Notes: generated by a model from the letters alone, not told the origin. A DNA stretch of 64,000 bases from Vicinamibacteraceae bacterium (GCA_011525805.1 WYBR01000109.1:178670-242669); one strand, 5' to 3'. Counted from the first letter of the stretch, positions 17,348 to 25,927 are shown. Numbers and translations are program-made.

Positions 17348-18304
17348 CTACGGGATCTGCACGACATTGCTGGTGTCGCACGGGCTGCCGTCGGCGACGA
17401 CCATCTGAAGGAACTTTCGGCACGCGGCGGTTCCGGCGTTGCTGGAGACGCTGCCGGAGCCGTTGGCCCCGGTGTTGCCGGTGTAGACGAGTTGCAGCCC
17501 CGAGTTGCTCAGGCCCAATAGCGTGCCTCCGCACACACCTCCGGGCACGGTGAAGTTGCCCGTGCTGTTGGCCAGCGCGATGCCCATCGGTCGGCTCGGC
17601 GTCGCGTTCGACCATGACACGGTGACCCGGCCGGGGCAGTCGCCGGAAACGCGCAGAAAGAGTCCGCCGGCACCGAGCGTGATGCGCGTCACGTAGCCGT
17701 CGTCGCCGTTGGACGAACCAGTCGTCGCGTCGGCGCCGAAGGCCCAAAGGCGGTCGATGCTCGGGAGGCCGCCTTCGCCGAGCCCGGTTCCCGCCGAGTC
17801 GAACTGCGTGGTGTTCGCGTTGGAGCGCACCTTGTACTCGACGAGCAGGTTGCGATCGCCGTCGTACGTGAAGACGTCGTCGACGTCGATCACGATGTCG
17901 AAGCCGCTTCCGCTGCTCGAAAGGCTCAGGGGCCCGTTGAAGACGAGCGTGACGTCGTTGCCGTAATTGTCGGCGAACGTCGTGCTCATCTGCGTCGGCT
18001 GGACATTCGTGTGGCAGAGGCGGATTTCGGTCTGAATGCCGCTCGCATTGAAAGCGTTTCCCGCCGACTCGTCGATCCGAAACGCGATGTGCGTCACCAC
18101 TCCGCTGCGGCCGGCGAACTCCCCGGCCGCGAACACCTGCTGAACGCGCATTGGCGAGCCGCCGTTGAACGGGAAGGCGTTGTTCGAGGCCCCGGGGGTG
18201 TTCTCGTTCATGTTGGGGATGTAGACGTGGATCTGGCCCGGAGCGAGCGAAACGGTCGGCAGCGAGGCCATCGCCACAACAAGGAACTGACGTGCAAAAC
18301 GCAT
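17348..18304 (-). CDS. Secreted beta-sandwich-like protein with the shared four-Cys C-terminal module (copy 2)
   Basis: 318 residues. The start is fixed by GGAAGGAAG upstream and a signal peptide (MRFARQFLVVAMASLPTVSL). Residues about 25-215 look like a beta-sandwich with a jelly-roll-type pattern (THIAFRIDES, FDIVIDVDDVFTYDGDRNLL, VEYKVRSNANTTQFD), similar to exported surface proteins of planctomycetes. Residues 223-318 form the shared module from CPGRVTVSWSNATP to CDTSNVVQIP. It lies 250 bp downstream of a second gene of the same design, each with its own promoter and terminator. Confidence 0.7.
   Translation of the reverse strand: MRFARQFLVVAMASLPTVSLAPGQIHVYIPNMNENTPGASNNAFPFNGGSPMRVQQVFAAGEFAGRSGVVTHIAFRIDESAGNAFNASGIQTEIRLCHTNVQPTQMSTTFADNYGNDVTLVFNGPLSLSSSGSGFDIVIDVDDVFTYDGDRNLLVEYKVRSNANTTQFDSAGTGLGEGGLPSIDRLWAFGADATTGSSNGDDGYVTRITLGAGGLFLRVSGDCPGRVTVSWSNATPSRPMGIALANSTGNFTVPGGVCGGTLLGLSNSGLQLVYTGNTGANGSGSVSSNAGTAACRKFLQMVVADGSPCDTSNVVQIP
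17351..17638 (-). other. Shared C-terminal module, copy 2 (coding segment)
   Basis: 96 codons. Cysteines at CPG, VCGGT, AAC and PCDTSN. About 50% identical by eye to copy 3, next door. Confidence 0.8.
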
Positions 18305-18434
18305 TGGATCTTCCTTCCTTCCTGAGAAGAGCGGTGCCGAAGTGCCAACGTTTCCACTTCGGACGCCGAGGTCTGGTACACACCACCAGAGCCGCCTCGT
18401 TGGACGGACGCCCGCGAACCCCGGTGTCCTGATC

Positions 18435-18440
18435 ATTGTA
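18435..18440 (-). promoter_or_regulatory. Extended -10 (TGGTACAAT) of the gene at 18304
   Basis: TACAAT preceded by TGG on the minus strand, 130 nt before the ATG; the -35 region (GTCAAA, 17 bp away) is weak. The neighbouring paralogue uses TGGTATAAA. Confidence 0.5.
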
Positions 18441-18472
18441 CCAGCCCACACGCGGATTTTGACCTGAAATCG

Positions 18473-18502
18473 CGCGAGGGGCGCCATTCGGCGCCCCTCG
18501 CG
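18473..18502 (-). terminator. Stem-loop terminator of the secreted protein gene at 18555
   Basis: A perfect 13-bp stem CGCGAGGGGCGCC / GGCGCCCCTCGCG with loop ATTC; on the minus strand the following bases are CGATTTC, so the U-tract is short. Confidence 0.65.
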
Positions 18503-18554
18503 GAAGTTCCCTCCAACATGCGGCCGAGTTGTGCAGTCAGCGTCGGGTCGCGGC

Positions 18555-19427
18555 CTACGGCACCTGCACGACGTTGCTCGTCTGGCAGGACGGGGCTTCG
18601 ACAAACTGGATGAACCCGCCGCAGGCGGACGTTCCCGCCTGGCCGTTTACCGAACCGCTCCCGTTGGCGCCGGTGCCGAGCGTGTTGACGAGACGGAGGT
18701 TCTGGTTGCTCAGGCCGAGTTCCGTGCCGGCGCAGATGCCGCCGGGAATGACGAAGTTGCCCTGGCTCGAGGCGAAGAGGACCCCCTGTTGCCGGTTGGG
18801 TGTGGCGTTGTCCCAGTTGATGGTGACGGTCCCGGGGCACGTGCCGCTGATGCGGATGCGGTAACTGCCCGGTCCGACTTCGTACTCGATGTAGCCCGAG
18901 AAGCAACGTGGCGTGAAGCGGCTGCCGCTGAAGGGCGGCCCCCCGCGCGCCAAGTCGCTGAAGAGCGTCATGTTCGAGTCCGTCCACGTCGTCTGTGGCG
19001 GGACGCCGCTCGTGCCCGTGTAGCGCACGCCGCCGATCTCGCCCTCGAAGAGGAAGCCCGTCACCTGGCCCTGGTCGAGGGTGATGGGGTTGTTGAGGAT
19101 GAACGGCGTGGGATCGGCATTGCCGACTGAGATCGCATCCACCTGATCGACCACGCTCCAGCCGTCCGAGGTGCCGTCGAAGCCGACGTATGACCCCGTT
19201 CTCCGCCAGACGCGAAGGCGAACCGGCGTGCCCTGGGATGTCGACGAGACCATTCCGATTTCGGAGATGGAGATCTGCCCCGAGTCGGCGGTGAGATCGA
19301 CGAAGATGCCCGCGCCTGCGTCGCTGCGCCCGTTGTTGGGCCCAGCGGTGGAGAGCCGATCGGCGGCGGCGCTGCCCACCGCGATCAGACACGTTGCGAT
19401 TGAAAGCGCGATGGTCCGTTTCATCAT
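18555..19427 (-). CDS. Secreted protein with the shared four-Cys C-terminal module (copy 3)
   Basis: 290 residues, start ATGATG after GGAGGAAAG; either ATG is possible. A signal peptide ends near GSAAA. Residues about 25-190 form an all-beta domain (DLTADSGQISISEIGMV, VRLRVWRRTGSYVGF, TGFLFEGEIGGVRYTG). Residues 197-290 are the shared module, from CPGTVTINWDNATP to CQTSNVVQVP. With the gene at 17348 it is a tandem paralogous pair, though the N-terminal domains are hardly similar by eye. Location is probably the cell surface or outside. Confidence 0.7.
   Translation of the reverse strand: MMKRTIALSIATCLIAVGSAAADRLSTAGPNNGRSDAGAGIFVDLTADSGQISISEIGMVSSTSQGTPVRLRVWRRTGSYVGFDGTSDGWSVVDQVDAISVGNADPTPFILNNPITLDQGQVTGFLFEGEIGGVRYTGTSGVPPQTTWTDSNMTLFSDLARGGPPFSGSRFTPRCFSGYIEYEVGPGSYRIRISGTCPGTVTINWDNATPNRQQGVLFASSQGNFVIPGGICAGTELGLSNQNLRLVNTLGTGANGSGSVNGQAGTSACGGFIQFVEAPSCQTSNVVQVP
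18558..18839 (-). other. Shared C-terminal module, copy 3 (coding segment)
   Basis: 94 codons with Cys at CPG, ICAGT, SAC and SCQTSN; ends SNVVQVP. Confidence 0.8.
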
Positions 19428-19584
19428 TTCTTTCCTCCGTCTGAGAAGTCTGCGAGGTCGAAGACCGGGGAGCCCGGGGGACACCGAGTTCGCCATCGCC
19501 GCGCAGCCGGCAGGAGTGCGACTCCCGCCGGAAGCCATGAAACTGTCGGCCGGATCCCACGAGAGGGAGAGGCCACGATGCGCC

Positions 19585-19613
19585 TTTATACCAGATTCTT
19601 CCAGAGGAATCAA
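19585..19613 (-). promoter_or_regulatory. sigma70-type promoter of the secreted protein gene at 19427
   Basis: TTGATT and TATAAA with a 17-bp spacer and an extended TGG before the -10, about 150 nt ahead of the start. The rest of 19428-19809 shows no gene. Confidence 0.65.
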
Positions 19614-19809
19614 GAGAAAAAGAGCGAGTTTGCTGAGTCGGACCCGCCAAGACCGTCTCGAGTGCCGTGGCGGACCTCCTCGCCGGGGCAGGACCGGCGG
19701 CAGCCGACTATCATCCGGAGCGATCAGTCGCCTGCGGCGTCGCCCGACTGTTCGACCCGGTGGCCAATCCCTGCGCTGACAGCCGGCAGCGCGTCGCTCG
19801 GAGTGTTTC

Positions 19810-20691
19810 ATGACTCAACTTGTGGTGGATGGGCAGCGGTTCTCGTGGCGGAATCTCGACTGGCCGGTTTTTTCCGCGATTGCCGCCCTCCACATCGGCT
19901 GTCTTGCGGCCTTTTTCCTGCCCTTCGATTGGACGATGCTCGCTCTGACTGCGGCCCTGTGGTGGATCTGCGGGGGGCTGGGGGTCTGCCTGTGCTACCA
20001 CCGCCTCCTGACGCACCGGAGTTTCAAGACTCCCGGCGTCGTCAAGTATTTCCTCACGATCCTCGGGAACCTCAACTGGCAGGGAAGCCCGATTCACTGG
20101 GTCGGAATCCACCGCCTCCACCACCACCACTCGGATGAAGAAGAAGATCCGCACTCGCCGCAACACGGCTTCACCTGGGCGCACATTCTCTGGTGCATGG
20201 TGCGCGATCCAAACGGCAACCACGCGCGGTCGGCGGCGCGCGACCTTCAGCGCGACCGGGTGATGGCGTTCATCGACCGCTACTACTTCGTGCCGCAGTT
20301 CGTCCTCGCCGGACTGCTCTTCGCGGCCGGGGCGTGGAACTGGGGCGCGGAGTGGTCGTGGCAGCACGGCCTGGCGTGGGTCGTCTGGGGCGTGTGCATC
20401 CGGACCGTCTTCGTCTATCACTCGACCTGGTTCGTCAACTCAGCCGCCCACACGTGGGGCTATCGCAACTTCCAGACCACCGACAACTCGAGGAACACGT
20501 GGTGGGTTTCCATCCTCGGCTTCGGCGAGGGCTGGCACAACAACCACCACGCGCTCCAGCGATCCGCGGCGCACGGCCTGCGATGGTGGGAGTTCGACGT
20601 CACCTACCTGACGATCCGCCTGATGGCTCTGGTCGGTCTGGCATGGGACGTCGTAACGCCGGAAGGGGCCGAGTTGCACCGGCAGTCGTAG
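19810..20691 (+). CDS. Acyl-CoA/acyl-lipid desaturase (delta-9 type)
   Basis: 293 residues. The three histidine boxes of membrane di-iron desaturases are present: HRLLTH (about residue 64), HRLHHHHSDEE (about 102) and HNNHH (about 244), between hydrophobic helices near 22-62 and 158-205. The enzyme puts a double bond into fatty acyl chains in the membrane and needs oxygen and an electron donor; no such donor gene is adjacent. Length fits the bacterial family. Confidence 0.9.
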   Translation: MTQLVVDGQRFSWRNLDWPVFSAIAALHIGCLAAFFLPFDWTMLALTAALWWICGGLGVCLCYHRLLTHRSFKTPGVVKYFLTILGNLNWQGSPIHWVGIHRLHHHHSDEEEDPHSPQHGFTWAHILWCMVRDPNGNHARSAARDLQRDRVMAFIDRYYFVPQFVLAGLLFAAGAWNWGAEWSWQHGLAWVVWGVCIRTVFVYHSTWFVNSAAHTWGYRNFQTTDNSRNTWWVSILGFGEGWHNNHHALQRSAAHGLRWWEFDVTYLTIRLMALVGLAWDVVTPEGAELHRQS

Positions 20692-20721
20692 GTGCCGCGG
20701 CGCCTTTCGCTCCTCGCGGCA

Positions 20722-20727
20722 TACGCT
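20722..20727 (+). promoter_or_regulatory. -10-like TACGCT ahead of the VTT-domain gene
   Basis: Six nt before ATG 20734. It supports that start over a GTG at 20692. Confidence 0.4.
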
Positions 20728-20733
20728 CAGACG

Positions 20734-21540
20734 ATGGAATCCGACGCGCCGCTCAAGGCTGACGAGTTGTTGACCGCTGGCAAGGCCGCCGGCGGGTCCG
20801 CTGCGCCCGCTGCGGAATCAATGTGGCGGCGCCTCGGGCCGGCGCGATGGCTGGGCATCCTCTGGGCGACGGCGCCGGCCGTCTCGGGAATCACCCTCAT
20901 CACGTTTCTCGGAGTCGTTTCCGAGTGGCTCGCCCAGCATCCCGCCGACGGGCTGGCCATCTACGTCGCGATCTTCACCCTCTCCGCAGGGGCGGGGCTG
21001 CTTCCGACCTACGCGCAGTCGTTCCTCGGCGGGTGGGTGTTCGGCCTGTGGCGCGGATTCGGTGCCGCGATCGTCGCCTTCACCGCCGCTTCGCTCATCG
21101 GTTATCTGATCGCGCGCACCGTCGCGCGCGACCGCGTCGAGCATCTCGTCGAGTCAAACGTCAAGGCTCGCGCGGTCCGCGAGGCGCTCATCGGCCGGGG
21201 CACGTGGGCAACGCTGGGAATCGTGGCGCTCATCCGCATGCCGCCCAACTCGCCCTTCGCCCTCACGAACCTCGCGATGGCGAGCGTCGGCGTGCGCCTG
21301 TTCCCCTATCTCGCCGGCACGGCGCTGGGCATGGCGCCGCGCACCGGACTGGCCGCCTACCTCGCGGCTTCCTTTCAGAGCACGGGCGCCCGCGACATTC
21401 AGGAGGCCTTCCGGGAGCGCGGCGTCGGCGTGCTGCTGCTCGGGCTGGCGGCGATGATCATCGTCATCGCCGTCATCGGCGCCATCGCCAATCACGCGCT
21501 GAGCCGGGTGACGGCCCGCCCGGCGCCGCCCGCCGCCTGA
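20734..21540 (+). CDS. TVP38/TMEM64 (VTT-domain) membrane protein
   Basis: 268 residues, start supported by TACGCT 6 nt upstream. An N-terminal tail is followed by several helices and the VTT region: AGLLPTYAQSFLGGWVFGLW, GTWATLGIVALIRMPPNSPF (the conserved R-x-P-x-x-P-F) and YLAGTALGMAPRT. Family members are DedA-like transporters or lipid-handling membrane proteins. The MPPNSPFALTNLAMA signature is clear; the substrate is not known. Confidence 0.8.
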   Translation: MESDAPLKADELLTAGKAAGGSAAPAAESMWRRLGPARWLGILWATAPAVSGITLITFLGVVSEWLAQHPADGLAIYVAIFTLSAGAGLLPTYAQSFLGGWVFGLWRGFGAAIVAFTAASLIGYLIARTVARDRVEHLVESNVKARAVREALIGRGTWATLGIVALIRMPPNSPFALTNLAMASVGVRLFPYLAGTALGMAPRTGLAAYLAASFQSTGARDIQEAFRERGVGVLLLGLAAMIIVIAVIGAIANHALSRVTARPAPPAA

Positions 21541-21577
21541 GCGAGTCGGACCAGTTGTTCAGGCTCGAAAAACGCAA

Positions 21578-21612
21578 ACCGGGCGCAGCGACCGCAAGCC
21601 GCCACGCCCGGT
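21578..21612 (-). terminator. Possible terminator of the YHS-type lipoprotein gene
   Basis: Arms ACCGGGCG and CGCCCGGT with a 19-nt loop, followed on the minus strand by TTGCGTTTTT. Confidence 0.5.
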
Positions 21613-21657
21613 GTTGGTCGAGTCCGCGGTTCGGCCGGTCAGGCCGGGCGCCGCGAT

Positions 21658-21978
21658 TCAATGATCCGTCTCGCCCGGGGGCGGATTGCCGAACTTGTTG
21701 ATCACCTCCGGCGTGTTCGCCTTGACGAAGTCCGCCTTCTGCTGATCCGTCCAGGCGTTCCACTTCTCCACGCACTCTTCGCAGCAGAAGCCGATCGTCA
21801 CGCCGTTGTACTGGACCGTCGGCGCCTTGGTGGAGACGGCGTTCCCGGGCATGATCGGGCAGTTGGCGTTGATGGCCGCCGGCGCACTCGAACTGGAGTC
21901 GGACTTCCCGCATCCACCCAGGGCGGCGGCGGCGATTCCGAGGACGAGAGCGAATCGAGTAAGCACAGGTCTCTTCAT
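21658..21978 (-). CDS. Small lipoprotein with a YHS/TRASH-like metal-binding domain
   Basis: 106 residues, AAGGAG upstream of the ATG. The lipoprotein signal ends in LGGC (residue 23). The mature part has NCPIMPGN, then YNGVTIGFCCEECVEKW, the Cys pattern of YHS/TRASH domains that bind copper or other metals in P-type ATPases and sensors. It probably acts as an envelope metal-binding protein. There is no transporter gene beside it. The pattern CP-x(25)-FCCEEC is the evidence. Confidence 0.7.
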   Translation of the reverse strand: MKRPVLTRFALVLGIAAAALGGCGKSDSSSSAPAAINANCPIMPGNAVSTKAPTVQYNGVTIGFCCEECVEKWNAWTDQQKADFVKANTPEVINKFGNPPPGETDH

Positions 21979-22238
21979 CTGACGGCTCCTTGTGAGAGTT
22001 GGTGTGTCCGGGCAGGGATCGGGCCGCACCCGGCCCAAGCAGAATGTTATCCGGGAAAGGCCACTCCTGCCATTCTCGCACCCCGCCGCGCCTGGTCCCG
22101 CACCGTGGCAGGGGCGAAGCGGGGGCGAGGAGAGAAGGGCGCGCAGGACCGCGACCGGAGTGAATACCATCCGGGTATCCGGCTCGGCTCGGAAGGGCGT
22201 TGCGTCGCCGTCGGCGCCGAAACGGCTCTGGAGGGATC

Positions 22239-22832
22239 ATGCACCACTCGCGACTGCTTCTGAGCAGGATTCTCGTTGGCGCCCTCGTCGCGATTGCGAT
22301 CACTTCGCACCACGTCTATGCTGAAGAAGCGATCGCGGACCTCGTGATGGAGGTCGGCGGGTACGTCCTGCTGGGCGTTTCCGCGATGGGCCGGGCCTGG
22401 GCCTCCGCGTACGTGGCGGGGCGCAAGAACCAGGTGCTGGTCCAGGACGGGCCTTACTCCATCACCCGGCATCCCCTCTACTTCTTCAGTTTCGTCGGAT
22501 TCCTCGGCGCGGGTCTGGCGTTCGAGTCGCTGGCGATCGCGAGCGGCATGGTCGTCATTTTCTTCCTGACGCACTGGGGCGCGATGCTCGCGGAAGAGCA
22601 CCGCCTTCGCGCGCTCTTCGACGGCGAATACGAGGCGTACGCCGTGGCCGTGCCGCGATTCATGCCGCGCCCCTGGCTTCTGCACAACTCGGCGAGCGCG
22701 ACGTTCAGCCCGAGTGTCTTCACGCGCATGGTCTTCGAGTGCGCGCTCATCGGGCTTGTCTTCGTGTTTGCCGAACTCGTCGAATGGGGCCACCTCCACA
22801 ACCTGATCCCCGTCCTCTTCCGCGTGCCGTAA
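22239..22832 (+). CDS. Isoprenylcysteine carboxyl methyltransferase-like membrane protein
   Basis: 197 residues from ATG 22239 with GGAGGG upstream. There are four or five membrane helices. The stretch GPYSITRHPLYFFSFVGFLG and the later EEHRLRALFDGEYEAYAVAV are the conserved C-terminal motifs of the ICMT / phospholipid methyltransferase (PEMT-like) family, which use SAM at the membrane. The bacterial substrate is unknown. A helix follows the motifs, unlike most members, which end sooner. Confidence 0.75.
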   Translation: MHHSRLLLSRILVGALVAIAITSHHVYAEEAIADLVMEVGGYVLLGVSAMGRAWASAYVAGRKNQVLVQDGPYSITRHPLYFFSFVGFLGAGLAFESLAIASGMVVIFFLTHWGAMLAEEHRLRALFDGEYEAYAVAVPRFMPRPWLLHNSASATFSPSVFTRMVFECALIGLVFVFAELVEWGHLHNLIPVLFRVP

Positions 22833-23116
22833 GCCGCGGCCTTCGAGGCTTCGGTCGCATCGGTTGGACAATTGTCTCAATCGCAATGGGGTTGGGGCGC
22901 CACGGCGATGCCGGCGACCGGCGCGACGCCGCTCATGCACTCCCCCCAGGCGGGCCACGACATCCGATGGCGGAGGGCGCCTGGCTCGATCACTTGCGCC
23001 GGTCCGCCGGCAATACGACAGTGCGTCGTGCGTTGAATGGTTGGACGCATTGTGCGTTGGAAGCAAGCGCAGCATGTGAATGCTGCTTCTCGGACCGGAA
23101 CACAGTGGAGGCTGAC

Positions 23117-24211
23117 ATGAAACGGAGCATGAGCAGGGGGGCGATCGCCGCGGCGGCGGCGGCGATGATGCTGGGTCTTACGAGTCTGGCCGCGGCGCAG
23201 CCGCCGGTGGATCAGCCGCCGGATGAGCAGGCGACGCCGCGTCAGGCGAGGCCGCAGCGCGAGATGAGGCGGCAGCGCGAGGTTGTGACCGATCAGGCGC
23301 CGCCGCAGCGCGAAAGAACCCGCGAGCGCGATCAGGCCCGCGACCCGCAGCCCGGCGTCGCGCCGCCGAGCGATTCCGAGCGACTCGCGCCGCCGAGCGA
23401 CCGACCCGGTCCGCCGCCCGCCGTGCAGCGACGGCAGCGAGAGGCGCGGCCGGAGGTGCTCCCTCCGAGCGATCGCGCGCCGCGTCCGCAAGGTCAGCCG
23501 CCGCGTCTCAATGATCGCCGACCGGGCGAGGGTCGGATGCTGCGAGGTCCACAGCCGCAGCGCCTCGAGCGACTCCTCCAGCGCCGTGCGCACCTTGACA
23601 TGAGAATCCGTCAACTCCGCGCACGGCAGGGGGGCGATCCGGAGGCGATGCCGCCGCGTCTCCGCCAGCGCGGTGCGATGCAGCCGGGAATGGACGGGCC
23701 GCAAGGACCGGGCATGGGTCAGCAGATGCAGCGCGGCCCGATGCAGCCGGGGATGATGGGCGGACCGCAAGGCATGCAGCGCGGCCCGATGCAGCCGGGG
23801 ATGATGGATGGACCGCAAGGCACTCAGCGCGACCCGATGCCGCCGGGGATGATGGGTGGACCGCAAGGCATGCAGCGCGACCCGATGCCGCCGGGAATGG
23901 GCGGGCCAGAGGGACCGGGCATGGGTCATCAGATGCAGCGCGGCCCCATGCAACCGGGGATGACGGGTGGACGGCAAGGCATGCAGCGCGGCCCGATGCC
24001 GCCGGGCGCGGGCGCTCCGGAGAGAGTGCAGCGCGGCCCAATGCAGCCGGGAATGGGCGATCCGCCGCAGCCCGCGATGCGCCCGCAGATGCAGCGCGGC
24101 GAGCCTGGGCCGCAGGGAGTGCAGCGTCGTCCGATGTCGGGAGGTCGGAGGCAACGCGGGCCACAACGCTCGCCTGCCAATCCCGATCAGCAGATCCTGC
24201 CCGACTGGTGA
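23117..24211 (+). CDS. Secreted Met/Gln/Pro/Arg-rich tandem-repeat protein
   Basis: 364 residues. A signal peptide (MKRSMSRGAIAAAAAAMMLG, cleaved after AAA) is followed by a Pro/Arg/Gln-rich low-complexity region and a short helical stretch (RLERLLQRRAHLDMRIRQLR). From about residue 205 there are imperfect copies of a 16-residue unit MQRGPMQPGMMGGPQG, with variants QRDPMPPGM and VQRGPMQPGMGDPP. The unit is rich in Met, so oxidation buffering or copper binding are possible roles, but nothing proves either. No known domain. A good terminator follows. Confidence 0.65.
   Translation: MKRSMSRGAIAAAAAAMMLGLTSLAAAQPPVDQPPDEQATPRQARPQREMRRQREVVTDQAPPQRERTRERDQARDPQPGVAPPSDSERLAPPSDRPGPPPAVQRRQREARPEVLPPSDRAPRPQGQPPRLNDRRPGEGRMLRGPQPQRLERLLQRRAHLDMRIRQLRARQGGDPEAMPPRLRQRGAMQPGMDGPQGPGMGQQMQRGPMQPGMMGGPQGMQRGPMQPGMMDGPQGTQRDPMPPGMMGGPQGMQRDPMPPGMGGPEGPGMGHQMQRGPMQPGMTGGRQGMQRGPMPPGAGAPERVQRGPMQPGMGDPPQPAMRPQMQRGEPGPQGVQRRPMSGGRRQRGPQRSPANPDQQILPDW
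23726..24130 (+). repeat. In-gene minisatellite (about 48-bp units)
   Basis: DNA counterpart of the 16-residue repeats: successive units start with a CAGCGCGGCCCGATGCAGCC-type sequence. About eight recognisable units, some with insertions. Likely to vary in number between strains. Confidence 0.75.
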
Positions 24212-24243
24212 GTCGCAATCAGCAATCGCGAGCCGCACGCGAT

Positions 24244-24277
24244 GCGTCCCGGTGTTTCCGCCGGGACGCTTTGTTCT
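24244..24277 (+). terminator. Rho-independent terminator after the repeat protein
   Basis: Stem GCGTCCCGG / CCGGGACGC with an 8-nt loop, followed by TTTGTTCT. Confidence 0.8.
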
Positions 24278-24330
24278 ACTCTCGCCTCCTGAGGTGGCCC
24301 ACGGTCAGTTACTCGCCGCTTTCCTCGGAG

Positions 24331-24336
24331 TACACT
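24331..24336 (+). promoter_or_regulatory. -10-like TACACT ahead of the zinc-ribbon gene
   Basis: Ten nt before ATG 24347; very short or no leader. Confidence 0.35.
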
Positions 24337-24346
24337 TTCAACGACA

Positions 24347-24736
24347 ATGGAAGCGCCGCCGGTGATTCGCGAATCGCCCTACCGCTGCATCGGGTGCGGG
24401 TATGACCTGTCCGGCACGGCCATCGGCGGACAGTGTCCGGAGTGCGGCCGGCCGATTGTCGACTCGCTGCGTTCGCGCGAAATCGGGGGTCGACGGTCCG
24501 GTCAGGCGAACGCCAGCATGATCCTGGGCATCCTCGGTCTTGTGCTATTCCCGTTCTTGGGAATGCTCGCCTGGTATCTCGCCCGCAAAGCGCGAGAGGA
24601 GTTTGCCTCAGGGGGATTTGACTCGACGAGCCGGAGCATGGCGACGGCCGGATTGGTCATGGGGATCATCGGGACGATCATCTCCGTCTTCTGGGCGATC
24701 TACATGGCGGCGTTTTTGGTCATTGAAGTGCTCTGA
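24347..24736 (+). CDS. Small zinc-ribbon membrane protein (DUF4190-like)
   Basis: 129 residues. N-terminal zinc ribbon with YRCIGCGYDLSG and QCPECGRPI (four Cys in two CxxC pairs). Two membrane helices follow at about residues 56-77 and 98-125; the pattern ASMILGILGLVLFPFLGM and ATAGLVMGIIGTIISVFW is that of DUF4190-type proteins. Zinc-ribbon plus DUF4190 is common in planctomycetes; no function is known. Confidence 0.7.
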   Translation: MEAPPVIRESPYRCIGCGYDLSGTAIGGQCPECGRPIVDSLRSREIGGRRSGQANASMILGILGLVLFPFLGMLAWYLARKAREEFASGGFDSTSRSMATAGLVMGIIGTIISVFWAIYMAAFLVIEVL

Positions 24737-24753
24737 ACCTCCATGGATGCGCT

Positions 24754-25914
24754 TCAGGAGGGAACCCTGGTCGCTCGGGAGTCCGGCGTCGGTGACTTCT
24801 CAAGCCGGCCGATCTGCTCGTAGAACTGTTCGTAACGCTGAATGATCGTGGTGATTCCCGCGACGCGCCGGGCATGGCGGCGTGCAGTTTCGCCGAGCGC
24901 GCGGCGGCGAGCGGTTTCGCTCCACAGTTCCATCCAGGCGCGAGCGATGAGATCGGGACGTCCGGGCTCGACGAGGCGCATCATCGTTTCATCGAACCAG
25001 TCGGTGATGCCGGGGATCGCGGTGGCGATGCAGGGCAGTCCCGCCGCCGCCGCCTCGAGCAGCGCGTTGGGGCAGCCTTCGCGCTCCGAGGGGAAGACGA
25101 ACAGGTCCGCCTGCGCGAGGAGGGGTTGCGGATCATCCACTGAGCCGTGGAAGCGTGCCGAGGATGTTCGCTGCTGAAGACCGACTCGGCCTGCTCCGTC
25201 GCCGACCAGATGAAGTTCGGCGTCGCCGTGGGTCTCGCGCACGAGGTGGAAAGCGTCGATGAGATCGCCAAGGCGCTTGCGCTCTTCGAGACGGCCGACG
25301 TAAACGGCGCGCCTCGCCATCGGGCGAATCTCGATCGGCAGCGCCGGAACCTCGACCGCGTTCGGCAGCCGTTCAATGCGCTCGCGCGGCACGCCGACAT
25401 CGAGCAACTCGCGCTCGATGGCGCTGCTCAAGGCGATAAAGCACTCGCACTCGCGCAGCACGCTCCATGTCTGCGCCATGAGGTGCTGTTGGCGGCGCAG
25501 GCGCCACGACTCGAAGCGGCGCGCGGTGGCGACTTCCGGCGGAAACGCGTGCGGGTCGGCGTAGCGCTGCGCATCGCCCTGCGTGGCGATCTTGACGATG
25601 GCGGAGAGGCCCCGGCGCTGCGCCCGCTCCACCACCACCGCGGAGAACGGATCGACAGCGTGGACGTGGAGCACGTCGGCCGTCGAGATCGCCCGATCGA
25701 TGGCGCGCGTCGAGGCGCGACCCAAAGCCCACCGCACGCCGTGAATCGTCACTTCTCCCGCCCGCCGCCTCAGCAGCCGCGCGTGCGAGTCATGAGTGAT
25801 GATCGAGGCGGCTCGGCCGGCGCGGGCCTGGGCGCCCGCAAGCAGCAGCGCCTGCCGTTCATACCCGCCGATCCGGGCGGCGAGCGGCACGACGTGGGCG
25901 ACCTGAATCGGCAT
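24754..25914 (-). CDS. Glycosyltransferase, GT4-like
   Basis: 386 residues from MPIQVAHVVP; the start is set by the family's N-terminal strand (VAHVVPLAARIGGYERQALL) and by TAGAAT 7 nt upstream. The C-terminal half has YVGRLEERKRLGDLIDAF, GSVDDPQPLLAQADLFVFPS and EREGCPNALLEAAAAGLPCI (the E-x7-E donor-binding region). It probably transfers a hexose from a nucleotide sugar to a growing surface glycan. It is divergent from the GT2 at 26006 and belongs to the polysaccharide cluster. Confidence 0.85.
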   Translation of the reverse strand: MPIQVAHVVPLAARIGGYERQALLLAGAQARAGRAASIITHDSHARLLRRRAGEVTIHGVRWALGRASTRAIDRAISTADVLHVHAVDPFSAVVVERAQRRGLSAIVKIATQGDAQRYADPHAFPPEVATARRFESWRLRRQQHLMAQTWSVLRECECFIALSSAIERELLDVGVPRERIERLPNAVEVPALPIEIRPMARRAVYVGRLEERKRLGDLIDAFHLVRETHGDAELHLVGDGAGRVGLQQRTSSARFHGSVDDPQPLLAQADLFVFPSEREGCPNALLEAAAAGLPCIATAIPGITDWFDETMMRLVEPGRPDLIARAWMELWSETARRRALGETARRHARRVAGITTIIQRYEQFYEQIGRLEKSPTPDSRATRVPS

Positions 25915-25921
25915 CGGACGG

Positions 25922-25927
25922 ATTCTA
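25922..25927 (-). promoter_or_regulatory. -10-like TAGAAT ahead of the GT4 gene
   Basis: Seven nt before the ATG at 25914; leaderless transcript likely. Confidence 0.4.

Noticed and set aside
19578..20138. A 186-codon plus-strand frame overlapping the desaturase start.
   Set aside because: Out of frame with the desaturase, Pro/Arg-rich, and its start lies in the promoter of the opposite-strand gene.
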